Shown here: positions 44,391 to 52,955 of the stretch, piece after piece
Numbering within the stretch: the stretch's first letter is position 1
Layout of the letters: each line of letters opens with the position of its first letter
From: CALMEC01 sp963765105
Lineage (GTDB): Bacteria; Actinomycetota; Thermoleophilia; Miltoncostaeales; Miltoncostaeaceae
Assembly (NCBI GenBank): GCA_963765105.1
Contig: CAVXUW010000004.1
Span: 744,001-808,000 of the forward strand
Length of the DNA: 64,000 nucleotides
Reading direction: 5' to 3'
Notes under the pieces: model-generated
What the model saw: only the letters and a program-made list of their open reading frames with translations
What the model was told of the DNA's origin: nothing
Database searches by the model: none
Made by a program: the position numbers and the translations under genes

Positions 44391-46505
44391 TTAGGGAATG
44401 CGCACGCGGCGCGTCACCACGGTGACATTCCCCGCGGCGTCGGTGGCGGTGACCTCCAGGCGGTAGCGGCCACGGGGCACACGACCCACCCCGATGGTTT
44501 GGGACTGGCTCGCGGTCAGGCCAAGACGTGCGTCGCCACGACGCTTGCCCCGCCGATCGATCAGGCGGGCACTCAGCGTCACCAGACGCGTGAGTGCGTC
44601 ACTCGCCGCCAACGTGACCTTCACCCGTCGACGAGCGCGGCGCGCCTCCTGCGCGGTCAAGCCGGGCACGGCCAGGGCTGCAATCGGGGGCACGTCAACC
44701 GTCAGGGTCGGCGGCGTATTGTCGAAGAGGGTGCGCCACACCAGTCGCGAGCGGTTACCGACGGCGTCCGAGATCTCAAGTGCGACGGTGTGCAGTCCAT
44801 CAGGGAAGCGTCGCGTGGCGACACGGGCGGAGATCACTTCCCGGGCGACGCGCCCGACGCCGACGCGGCGATCGTCGACAAGCAGTGACCAGACCGCAAG
44901 GTCGGCGTCGGCAGCTTCCACGGCAAACGGCACGCTCCCGCGCAGCGGTCGGCGCGGCGGGGGCGCAACATCGACCAAGCTCGGGGCCTCGACGTCGACC
45001 CGGATGCGCCCGGCACCAAATGTTGTGTCACGACCGGGGGCACCCAGATCGAGAGCGTCGTTCAAGATCAACTCGCGAATGTCGGCGCGTGTCGGGTTCA
45101 CTCCCGAGGCACGTTGCGATGCGAGGAGGACGGCGACTGCACCGGCGGCGTTCGGTGCGGCGATAGAGGTGCCACCGACACCACGCGCAGCGCCGATCGC
45201 GGTGGAGACGTTCGTCCCACTCGGGGCCGAGATGTCCGGCTTGATCCGCCCGTCGCGAGTGGGTCCACGCGAGGAGTAGCGCAAGAGGCTGTTGCTGCGC
45301 CAGTCGAGTCCGCCGACGCTGATCGCCCCCTCGGCATCGGACGGTGTGGGGATGCTGCCATCGGTGCGTCCACCGGTGATGGGTGTGAGGTCATCCTCGC
45401 GTGAGTACAGGGTCACATCGCCCGCAGGCGGCGGCCCAGACACCAGCTCGGCGCGAAGGCGAAAGACCCCGGGCTCGAGGGCCCGCACACCGTTGAGACG
45501 CTCCGCGGGCGCCGCCCCGGCGCCTTGACGATCACTCGAACGGGCGAGGACCTCCCACCCCCCGTCGGGGCGCTGCTTCTCAATGGCCAGATCAATATCG
45601 GTGACGGGAGCCCCCGGCGGGTTGCTCCAGGAAAGGTGAAAGGTCATGGCATCGCCGGTGGTGTGGGCGATCGTCCATGGCGTGCCGCCGGGCCAGTTAT
45701 GAACGTTGTCGGCATCGGCGTCGTTCCACGGCCCCGACCACTGCTTCTCACCGTAGTTGCCGGCGGAGTTGAACCACAAAATACCGGCGGCAGCAGCCCG
45801 ATCGACGGCGGCGGCAGCCCGACTGGTGCCATCAAACGGCCCCTCGAGAAAGTTGTTGGAGTGAACGACGATGTCGACACGTTGCGTCGCGAGCCAGTCC
45901 ACCGCGGTGACGAAGTCGTCAGGGGTGTGGTAGTTCACGAAGAGGTAACGGGCGCGAGGCACGAAATCGTAGACGGTTTGCGCGACGAGTTCGCCATGGT
46001 CGGTGGGGTTTCCGTAAGCGTTCGTACCGTTGATGCCCGCTGCCGGGTCAAACGAGACGCTCGTTAGTCGCGCCGGCGGTGGAAGCTCACCCCGGGCCTG
46101 AAGCGCCGCAACCGATGTGCCAAAGCCCAGGTCGAGAATGGCGATCCGAAGACCCGCCCCGCCGTTAGACGCATCACCCAAAGACGCCGCTCCTGTGCGG
46201 GCCACGCCCTGGTTGATGATGGCGTCGGGGTACGCCGACGGAGCAACGGTTACCTGCGCGACGCCGGGCACCGCCGCAACCTGGGCGCGTTGACGCGATC
46301 CCCGTACAACGACCTGGAGGCGCTGCCCGGTCCGTCGGCTGACCCGGAGCCCCTGGGAAGTGAGCTGACGTTGGACCGCGCTGGTGGTTCCCGCTTCGGT
46401 CAGCACGCTGACGGAGACGGGGGGTTTTGACGGACGTGCGGTAGCGCTCGACGCGCCGAGAAGGCCGACAAGGACCAGCACCGCACCTGTGCGAATGACG
46501 CTCAC
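44391..46505 (-). CDS. Secreted subtilisin-family serine protease
   Basis: An S8-family protease of about 704 residues. The N-terminus has a signal peptide (VIRTGAVLVLVGLLGASSAT). The catalytic residues are Asp125 (AILDLGFG), His170 (PTDHGEL) and Ser447 (GGTSIAAP), with the oxyanion Asn in NSAGN. A long insert precedes the serine, and two Ig-like C-terminal domains follow (VAAPSLVDVAP onward, then RGRYRLEVTATDAAGNVTVV). The start is uncertain between GTG 46505 and TTG 46556; there is no clear ribosome site. Confidence 0.87.
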   Translation of the reverse strand: MSVIRTGAVLVLVGLLGASSATARPSKPPVSVSVLTEAGTTSAVQRQLTSQGLRVSRRTGQRLQVVVRGSRQRAQVAAVPGVAQVTVAPSAYPDAIINQGVARTGAASLGDASNGGAGLRIAILDLGFGTSVAALQARGELPPPARLTSVSFDPAAGINGTNAYGNPTDHGELVAQTVYDFVPRARYLFVNYHTPDDFVTAVDWLATQRVDIVVHSNNFLEGPFDGTSRAAAAVDRAAAAGILWFNSAGNYGEKQWSGPWNDADADNVHNWPGGTPWTIAHTTGDAMTFHLSWSNPPGAPVTDIDLAIEKQRPDGGWEVLARSSDRQGAGAAPAERLNGVRALEPGVFRLRAELVSGPPPAGDVTLYSREDDLTPITGGRTDGSIPTPSDAEGAISVGGLDWRSNSLLRYSSRGPTRDGRIKPDISAPSGTNVSTAIGAARGVGGTSIAAPNAAGAVAVLLASQRASGVNPTRADIRELILNDALDLGAPGRDTTFGAGRIRVDVEAPSLVDVAPPPRRPLRGSVPFAVEAADADLAVWSLLVDDRRVGVGRVAREVISARVATRRFPDGLHTVALEISDAVGNRSRLVWRTLFDNTPPTLTVDVPPIAALAVPGLTAQEARRARRRVKVTLAASDALTRLVTLSARLIDRRGKRRGDARLGLTASQSQTIGVGRVPRGRYRLEVTATDAAGNVTVVTRRVRIP

Positions 46506-46609
46506 CGGACGAGAGGTTTTCAGACCGCCCGTCCCGGGTCCAGCGAACCGAGGCAAATTGTTTGCAAAGCCTCAACTTTCGGGACATCTCGACCGATGGG
46601 AAGGATGCT

Positions 46610-47383
46610 GTGACGACACGCGTTTTTCATCTTCTGTGTGCACGCCTGGCGCTGGTGTCGCTGGCCCCCGGCGCGGTGGCGTTTTGGGCCGTGGGTCCGC
46701 TCGTGGGCATTGCCGTGGGAGCGGCGTTTCTGGTGTGGGACGTCTGGCGGGTACGACAGGCCGTCATCTCCGTGGTGCCGGAGACGATGCAATTCGTCCC
46801 GGCGAAACGCTCCGATCACCAGTGGATCGACGACGACGGCTTTCGTACGCACCTCGCCGAGCTTCACGCGCAGGGCTTTCGTCCGTTGGCAGATTTTCAC
46901 CCCGTCTACCCGGGTGCCCCGAAGGCTTTCGGCCGCGTCCTCATCCACCCACAGGCCCGGGTGTACGCCGAGGTGAACCAGGTCAAAGACGGGCGCACCT
47001 CAATGCCGGTCGCGACGGTCCTCTCCACAACGCTGACGGACGGATGGTCACTGACGACAACCACGCGCGAAATCGTTCCAACGATCTACGCCTTCATGCG
47101 CGCACCGCGCGCCGTGTGGAAGTGTGCGCCGCAGATGACGATCGACGACCTGTTTCGCGACCACGTTGAGCAGCGTCGCCGTCTCTGCCTCGACCGGGGG
47201 CTGAACATCGCCGGAGACGGGACAATGGAGGGCTACGTGGCTGCCCAGACCGCCCAGCACGCAGACCGATTCGCCACCGTCCGCTCGGTCAACATCGTTC
47301 GGGCGATCGCCAATGGCCTGGCGTGTGAACGACGTCCCGTGCGGGAATGGCACGGCGGCGTCCCGCCGACCGTCACGAGCTAG
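46610..47383 (+). CDS. Hypothetical membrane-anchored protein
   Basis: A 257-residue protein with two adjacent N-terminal hydrophobic stretches (LALVSLAPGAVAFWAVGPLV then AVGAAFLVWDVWRV) and a larger soluble C-terminal domain (WIDDDGFRTHLAELHAQGFR, TMEGYVAAQTAQHADRFATV). I do not recognise the family. GTG at 46610 is chosen for GGAAGGA upstream. It overlaps the convergent lipoprotein gene by four bases. Confidence 0.65.
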   Translation: MTTRVFHLLCARLALVSLAPGAVAFWAVGPLVGIAVGAAFLVWDVWRVRQAVISVVPETMQFVPAKRSDHQWIDDDGFRTHLAELHAQGFRPLADFHPVYPGAPKAFGRVLIHPQARVYAEVNQVKDGRTSMPVATVLSTTLTDGWSLTTTTREIVPTIYAFMRAPRAVWKCAPQMTIDDLFRDHVEQRRRLCLDRGLNIAGDGTMEGYVAAQTAQHADRFATVRSVNIVRAIANGLACERRPVREWHGGVPPTVTS

Positions 47384-47877
47384 TCGCCACCACACGAGGT
47401 GAGGCCCGCGGCTTTGGCGGCCGCATCGAGCTCCGTGCCGTTCTTTTCGATCGCGCCGTTGAACTCGTTGAACGCGGCCTCGGCCTTCGTGCCGGACTCG
47501 ATCTTCTTCATGGCGGCCGTGATCTTGTCGTTCGTGTCCTTCTGGAGGCGCGTGATGGTGGCCTGCGCCTCCGTCACCTCGGCAGGCGCCGCAAGCTCCT
47601 CCAGCTTCGTGGCACGTTCCGTCGTGATGGCCAAACCCTCCTTCAGAAACGGGATGATCTGATCCTCGGCCGCCGGCTGAGTCAACGCGTCAAGCTTGGC
47701 CTTGGACTGGGTGCAAATGGCGTCGGCCTGAGTCCGCCAGTCGGCGACGGAGAGCGCCTCCGCACCCGCTGTTGCCGTCGATGCGCCGCCGCCAGAGGGT
47801 TCTGAGCTCCCCCCACACCCAACCGCCACGGCACTCAAAACGCCCATGACAACTCCAACGACGTAGCGATAGTTCAT
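47380..47877 (-). CDS. Small lipoprotein of unknown function
   Basis: The 165-residue product has a signal peptide with lipobox VAVGC, the lipidated residue being Cys21, then a Gly/Ser-rich linker. The rest is helical and charged with evenly spaced Ala, Glu and Lys (LEELAAPAEVTEAQATITRL, KDTNDKITAAMKKIESGTKA), which suggests a helical bundle. Two C-terminal cysteines in TSCGGD and TQSK may not pair. ATG at 47877 is the start. No family recognised. Confidence 0.7.
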   Translation of the reverse strand: MNYRYVVGVVMGVLSAVAVGCGGSSEPSGGGASTATAGAEALSVADWRTQADAICTQSKAKLDALTQPAAEDQIIPFLKEGLAITTERATKLEELAAPAEVTEAQATITRLQKDTNDKITAAMKKIESGTKAEAAFNEFNGAIEKNGTELDAAAKAAGLTSCGGD

Positions 47878-47945
47878 TCCGAGGCCCCCGGGGAGAAACG
47901 TGGCAAGGCGCCGAACGCTAGCGCCTGCTCCTGACGTGACGTCCG

Positions 47946-50555
47946 CTAGCGGACGGGTGCGACCAGCGGAACCGACGAGGAGGTGCGGAGCCACTCGGCA
48001 AAGCTCTCGGCAGGCATCGCCGCCGCGAAGTGAAATCCCTGTGCGAAGTCGGCGCCCAAAGCAACGACATGGTCCGCCTGCCCAGCGTCTTCGATGCCTT
48101 CAACCACCGTGGGGATACCCAGTGAACGTCCCAACGCCACGAGCGAGTGGGCGAAGCCGGGCCGATCGCCTTCGCCGCCAACAGAGAGGAAGGCCCCGGG
48201 GAGCTTCAGCAAGTCGATGGGCTGTTCGGCCAACCGTCCCAACGACGAGAGGCCCGTACCGAAGTCGTCGATCGCTACCTGAATCCCGCGCTCGCGGAGC
48301 TTCACCAGGTGCGCGCGACCGTCGGTCGACCGGTCGGCCAGGGCCTGCTCGGTGACCTCCAGAGTCAGTGCCCGAGGCTCCAGGCCCGATGCGTGAAGCG
48401 CCTCCGTCACGCGGGTCGTAAAGGCCGGGTCTTCAAGTTGGCCGGCGGAAATGTTCACGCTCACGCCAAAGGTGGCGTCGACGAGCCCGCTCATCGTCCA
48501 GCGGGTGACTTGGCTGCACGCCTCGCGGATGACCCACTGTCCAATGCCACCCATCAACCCGGCTTGCTCAGCGGCGGGGATGAAGTCCGCCGGGCTTATG
48601 AGACCCAGTCCAGGGCGGTTCCACCGCACGAGAGCCTCGACCCCCACCACATGTCGGTCCGCGAGACGGATGACGGGTTGGTAGAACAGGACGAGCTCCC
48701 CGGCCTCGACGGCACCGCCGATCGCCCGGGTGAGGTTCTCATGGCTGATCTGTGCGCTGCGCATCGCCGGGTCGTACATCGCCAGCTGCCCTTTGCCCGA
48801 GCGCTTGGCGTGATACATCGCGGTGTCACTGTCGGCGAGGAGAGACGCGGCATCGGTTTCGTCACCGGCCAGCGCCACCCCCATGCTGACGCGCGGTTCC
48901 AGAACCGACCCATCCCAGGAGAGCGGCCGCTCGATCGCCGATTGGATGCGGTCGGCCAAGCGGGTGAGCTGCTCGACGCTGTCGACCTGGCCAATGACGA
49001 CGGCAAACTCGTCGCCACCCAATCGACCGGGGACATCGCCGTCTCGCAAACAGGAGCGCAAGCGCACGGCAAGCTCGTGAAGGAGGTGATCGCCCGCCGC
49101 GTGGCCGAGACGGTCATTGACGCCTTTGAAGTCGTCGAGGTCGACGTAGATCAGGCCAACGCCGGACGCTCCGTCTCGACGGTCGAGGGCGTCGGTGAGG
49201 CATGCACCGAAGTGGCCGCGGTTGGCGAGCCCGGTGAGCGGATCGGTTGTCGCCCGTTCGGCCAACTCGCCCTGCAGTTCCTTCAACTCGTCGAGTGTGC
49301 GCTCCAGGCGACCGTTACCGATGGCCACACCGGCGTGGCCGGCAAGGGTTTCGAGCAGGAGGACATCCGCGGCGTCGAACCCGCCCGAGTCCCCCAGCCG
49401 GTTGGCCACGACCATGGCACCCACCAGTCGACGTTCGCCTTCGAGCGGAGCAACAACGGCGTCGCGGATACTGCCGTCATCGACACCGATGAGTGTGCCG
49501 CGGAGGGCGAGTTTCTCCCCGTCAAGGCGATCGGATCGACGCGTGGCAGCCACGTCCGAGAAAATCGTCCCGACCAGGCTCTGAGTCGTTGTTTGGCTCA
49601 CGCTGTCGCCAGGGCCGAGAGTCGAGACCGGGATGGGGTCACCGACGCGCTCCGAGAAGAGGACAATCTGAGCAACGTCAGCGCGGAACACTTCCCGCGC
49701 CTGCGCAAGCACGGCCGAGACAGCCGATGAGACATCGGCCGCTTCGAGGACCGATCGGGTGGTTTGGTAGACGACTTTCAGGCGGTCATGTCGTTGGTGC
49801 TCCACCACAAAGGCGCGGTAGGCGAGGAAGAACACCAGCGTGGGTCCGACGAGCGCGAACACCAGCTGCGGAGCCTCGATGATGAGATAGGTGGCGACCA
49901 GACCGAGACCGGTGTTGGCGACGTTCACCGGGAGGGCAATCATCGTGGTCGTGAGAAGCGGTCGGGCACGAATTCGCCCAGAGGCCAGAGAGATCGCCGC
50001 CGAGACGGTAACGACACCGATGGCGCCCATCACGAACATGGCGATGAACGCGCCCGCCACACCACGGGCCCCGAATGGGTTGCTGGCGTCGGCGACGGCG
50101 CGAAAGACGACCAGCGATGCGGCAGCTTGCAAGCCCCACATCGCCACGTTGAAGACCCACTTGACCGGGGGGAGTCGCAGTTTGGCGATGGCTGCGCCGA
50201 TGACCGCGCCGATCACAAACTGGGCGGGTGGCACCAAGAAGAGCCCAATGCACAACCCCAGCTCCCCGAGGCTGAAGGAATGAGACTCACTGCGGATGTG
50301 AAGATGAATCGAGGGGAACTCGACGATCGCGACGAGAATCACGAGTGCCCACCATGACAGGGTCACCGGAAGATCGATGGGCGCTGCTGTCTGGACTGGC
50401 GCAAATGCCAACGCCACCGCCGCGATGGCCATCGCAATGTTGAGGGGCCACACCCGGCGCACGGGACCCGTTCCCAGCAGAAATGACCAGAAGCGGGACG
50501 AGCGTCCCGCTTCGAAAGCGTCGTTAAGTGAGTTGGGTGTCGAGGCGGGAGGCAT
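47946..50555 (-). CDS. Membrane GGDEF-EAL protein (cyclic di-GMP turnover)
   Basis: The 869-residue protein has about seven N-terminal hydrophobic helices (residues 35-250), a GAF-like segment (260-420), a GGDEF domain with RLGGDEFAVV at 511-520, and an EAL domain with GVEALVRW (EAL 640-642), NIS near 701, IDDFGTG at 762, Lys784 and Glu819. All main catalytic residues of both activities look present. An RxxD site (RDGD, 504-507) five residues before GGDEF suggests product inhibition. It may make or break cyclic di-GMP in response to a membrane signal. Confidence 0.93.
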   Translation of the reverse strand: MPPASTPNSLNDAFEAGRSSRFWSFLLGTGPVRRVWPLNIAMAIAAVALAFAPVQTAAPIDLPVTLSWWALVILVAIVEFPSIHLHIRSESHSFSLGELGLCIGLFLVPPAQFVIGAVIGAAIAKLRLPPVKWVFNVAMWGLQAAASLVVFRAVADASNPFGARGVAGAFIAMFVMGAIGVVTVSAAISLASGRIRARPLLTTTMIALPVNVANTGLGLVATYLIIEAPQLVFALVGPTLVFFLAYRAFVVEHQRHDRLKVVYQTTRSVLEAADVSSAVSAVLAQAREVFRADVAQIVLFSERVGDPIPVSTLGPGDSVSQTTTQSLVGTIFSDVAATRRSDRLDGEKLALRGTLIGVDDGSIRDAVVAPLEGERRLVGAMVVANRLGDSGGFDAADVLLLETLAGHAGVAIGNGRLERTLDELKELQGELAERATTDPLTGLANRGHFGACLTDALDRRDGASGVGLIYVDLDDFKGVNDRLGHAAGDHLLHELAVRLRSCLRDGDVPGRLGGDEFAVVIGQVDSVEQLTRLADRIQSAIERPLSWDGSVLEPRVSMGVALAGDETDAASLLADSDTAMYHAKRSGKGQLAMYDPAMRSAQISHENLTRAIGGAVEAGELVLFYQPVIRLADRHVVGVEALVRWNRPGLGLISPADFIPAAEQAGLMGGIGQWVIREACSQVTRWTMSGLVDATFGVSVNISAGQLEDPAFTTRVTEALHASGLEPRALTLEVTEQALADRSTDGRAHLVKLRERGIQVAIDDFGTGLSSLGRLAEQPIDLLKLPGAFLSVGGEGDRPGFAHSLVALGRSLGIPTVVEGIEDAGQADHVVALGADFAQGFHFAAAMPAESFAEWLRTSSSVPLVAPVR

Positions 50556-50561
50556 CGGCGG

Positions 50562-52280
50562 CTACTTCTTGTTCCACCCGACCGACTGCCAGCCACTGCC
50601 CGACCAGCCCGATCCGCTCCAGCCCGATCCGCTCCAACCCGATCCGCTCCAACCCGATCCGCTCCAGCCCGATCCGCTCCAGCCCGATCCGCTCCAACCC
50701 GATCCGCTCCAACCCGATCCGCTCCACGTGCGACCGTTCCAGGTGCCGCCGTTCCACGCGCGGCCGTTCAGCGAAGCGGCGCTCCACGTCGCAGGGTTCC
50801 ATGCGTCACCGAAGATGTCGATCTCACCGGCGAGCGGAACGCCATTGGAGGCGACCAATCGATGCGTTCCCCGCGTTGCATCGAGTGAGCCAAGACCATT
50901 GGCGCGCTGCCACGTCTGGGTGGCCCCGAAGGGGGTCGGCGCGATGGACACCGCGCGTAGGTCGAGGATGCCGGCGCCCTGCTCGGCGCGATTGGCCTTG
51001 GGAACGTCGACGGCGCTCTGCATGAGAAGCGCCTTTAGCTCATCCGGGGTGATCTCGGGACGCTCATCGACAACCAGGGCTGCCGCAGCAGAGACGACCG
51101 CGGCCGCCTGCGAAGTGCCGCTTCCACGGAAGAACCGTGAGTTTCCGACGCGACCGCTCGGCGAGTCGTCATCGATGTGCGATCCACTGGCCCGGAGGCT
51201 CACGATCGACTTGCCTGGCGCGACCAGATCGGGGTTTCGCGTGCCGTCACCGGCGTTCGACCATGACGGAACGTCGTCGTCGCTGTGCGAAACGGTGCCC
51301 TTGGTGTCCGCCGCGCCAACCGCGATGACGAACGGGTCGTACGCCGGGTTGTTGAGCTTTTTCGTTCCGTACCCACTGTTGCCGGCGGAGACGACGACCG
51401 CGATCCCGTTGTGCCACGCCGATTCCACGGCAGCGGTGAGCGGGTCACTGCGGTAGTCCTGCGTTCCGTCGGTTCCGTACGAGAGGTTGAGGACGCGGAT
51501 GTTCAGGCCGTCGGTGTTGCGGTGCTGCACCACCCAGTCGATCGCCGCGATGATCTGCGACGTGTCGACCGCACCGCGCCGGTCGGCGACTTTGACCGCG
51601 ACGATGCGCGCGCCCGGGGCCACACCGACGAACCGGTCATTCGGCAGCCGGTAGCGCAGAGACCCTACCGAGACACCCGGGTCCCGCCCGCCGATGATGC
51701 CGGCCATGTGCGTTCCATGACCGAACGTGTCGACCTGGCGGGTGGCGGCGTCCTGTGACTCGAACGAGAGGTCCGGCCCCTGGATGACCCTGTTCGCGCC
51801 GCTCAATCCCATTACCGGGTTCACACCAGAGTCGATGACCGCGACGTCGACGCCATAACCAGTGATACCACGGCTCCAGTACGCGCGGGCGCCAACTTGA
51901 TCGACGACTTTGTTCAACGCGCCGCTGTCCGACTCGTTGTCCCAGCCGTCAATGGTTGCGCGCCGAAGCTTCGTGTCGACGTTGACGGCCTTGACGCCTT
52001 TGGCGCGACGGAGCGTGGGGATCGCCCGCACCGGCACCTGCGCGGTGAAGCCGTTGATCACGCGGATGTGCTTGCCCACGCGACCACCAAGGCGCGCGAC
52101 GGCCGTCTCCGGTCCGTTGCCGCTTCCGGCCGTCTCCTGAACGATGACCGAAGCCATCTTCGTACGCGGCGAGGCCGCGTCAGCGGACGCCGCGAACGGC
52201 GCCAGGATTGCGGTGGCGGCAATTGCCCAGGAGACGCCATGCGCTTTGCGGCGGGGTTGACTCATCGTGGTCGCGTTCAT
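50562..52280 (-). CDS. Secreted subtilisin-family protease with Trp-Ser-Gly repeats
   Basis: An S8 protease of 572 residues. A signal peptide (SWAIAATAILAPFAASADA) is followed by a prodomain and a catalytic domain with Asp150 (VAVIDSG), His188 (GHGTHMAG) and Ser390 (GTSQAAA). The usual Pro after the serine motif is Ala. The C-terminus is a Trp-rich region (WSAASLNGRAWNGGTWNGRT) followed by nine exact WSGSG repeats and the end WQSVGWNKK. Start ATG 52280 has GAGGAA 9 nt upstream. The GGDEF-EAL gene follows after 6 nt, so the two may be cotranscribed. Confidence 0.9.
   Translation of the reverse strand: MNATTMSQPRRKAHGVSWAIAATAILAPFAASADAASPRTKMASVIVQETAGSGNGPETAVARLGGRVGKHIRVINGFTAQVPVRAIPTLRRAKGVKAVNVDTKLRRATIDGWDNESDSGALNKVVDQVGARAYWSRGITGYGVDVAVIDSGVNPVMGLSGANRVIQGPDLSFESQDAATRQVDTFGHGTHMAGIIGGRDPGVSVGSLRYRLPNDRFVGVAPGARIVAVKVADRRGAVDTSQIIAAIDWVVQHRNTDGLNIRVLNLSYGTDGTQDYRSDPLTAAVESAWHNGIAVVVSAGNSGYGTKKLNNPAYDPFVIAVGAADTKGTVSHSDDDVPSWSNAGDGTRNPDLVAPGKSIVSLRASGSHIDDDSPSGRVGNSRFFRGSGTSQAAAVVSAAAALVVDERPEITPDELKALLMQSAVDVPKANRAEQGAGILDLRAVSIAPTPFGATQTWQRANGLGSLDATRGTHRLVASNGVPLAGEIDIFGDAWNPATWSAASLNGRAWNGGTWNGRTWSGSGWSGSGWSGSGWSGSGWSGSGWSGSGWSGSGWSGSGWSGSGWQSVGWNKK
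50592..50726 (-). repeat. Nine tandem 15-bp repeats coding WSGSG
   Basis: The plus strand shows nine copies of a 15-nt unit (CCGATCCGCTCCA with a two-base joint). They are nearly identical and vary mainly at one A/G position. They code for the Trp-Ser-Gly-Ser-Gly tail of the overlapping protease. Copy number of such short perfect repeats can vary between strains. Confidence 0.95.
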
Positions 52281-52381
52281 CGCGGGTATTTCCTCATCCG
52301 TGAGGGGCACACCACACCAGTGGTGCATGACGTAGACGGAGAGTAGGGAAGGGAGGCAGTCAACGGAAGGGCGAAAACGTA

Positions 52382-52404
52382 AGAAACCTATTAAGAAGGT
52401 TTCT
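52382..52404. promoter_or_regulatory. Inverted repeat upstream of the protease gene
   Basis: AGAAACCT and AGGTTTCT form a perfect 8-bp inverted repeat with a 7-nt AT-rich spacer, about 100 nt upstream of the protease start (52280). It sits where an operator or transcription terminator might be. No close T run is present, so an operator is a fair guess. Confidence 0.4.
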
Positions 52405-52486
52405 GTGGTTTCACTGTCGTTATCGGCCGCCGAATCGCCGACCTTGAGCGCGCCGCGGCGCCCGCTCCAACCGTTCGTGGGCTCGG

Positions 52487-52513
52487 GGCGGGCCGCCGTA
52501 AAGGTGGCCCGCC
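52487..52513 (-). terminator. Hairpin after rplL
   Basis: GGCGGGCCGCC pairs with GGTGGCCCGCC (11 bp with one G-T pair and a GTAAA loop), 24 nt after the rplL stop. No T run follows. It is a likely terminator or processing site at the end of the rplKAJL operon. Confidence 0.65.
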
Positions 52514-52537
52514 ATTCGCGAAACCCGACCCGCGGTA

Positions 52538-52918
52538 CTACTTGAGGCTGACGCTGGCTCCTGCCTCTTCGAGGTCGGCCTTGACCTTTTCGGCCTCGTC
52601 CTTCTGCACGCCCTCCTTGACGTTGCCCGGGGCACCGTCAACGAGATCCTTGGCCTCTTTCAGACCAAGACCGGTGACCTGGCGGACCACCTTGATGACC
52701 TGGATCTTTTTGTCACCGGCAGACTCGAGGACCACGCTGAAGGTGCTCTGCTCCTCGGCTCCCCCACCGTCGCCGTCGCCCCCCGCAGGCGCCGCAGCCG
52801 CAACAGCCACGGGGGCTGCAGCGGTCACGCCGAATGCCTCTTCCAGCGCGGTGATGCGCTCGGACAGCTCCAGGACAGAGATCCCCTTGAGCTCCTCAAT
52901 CCATTCCTCAGTTGTCAT
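52538..52918 (-). CDS. rplL: 50S ribosomal protein L7/L12
   Basis: Forms the flexible stalk that recruits translation GTPases. The 126-residue product has an N-terminal dimer helix (MTTEEWIEELKGISVLELSE), an Ala/Gly hinge (PVAVAAAAPAGGDGDGGGAE), and a C-terminal domain with EKTFSVVLESAG-type sequence and KEAKDLVDGAPGNVKEGV. It is the last gene of this operon here; rpoB, its usual neighbour, lies at 40.3 kb. Confidence 0.97.
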   Translation of the reverse strand: MTTEEWIEELKGISVLELSERITALEEAFGVTAAAPVAVAAAAPAGGDGDGGGAEEQSTFSVVLESAGDKKIQVIKVVRQVTGLGLKEAKDLVDGAPGNVKEGVQKDEAEKVKADLEEAGASVSLK

Positions 52919-52955
52919 CTTCGCTCCTCATTCATTTCCAGTGTTGTGTGAAAAA

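Noticed and set aside
50592..50726. CRISPR-like tandem repeats
   Set aside because: The 15-bp units have no spacers and code in frame for WSGSG at the end of a protease.
40314..52537. A prophage or integrative island between rpoB and rplL
   Set aside because: No integrase, transposase, phage structural gene or flanking direct repeat was seen.
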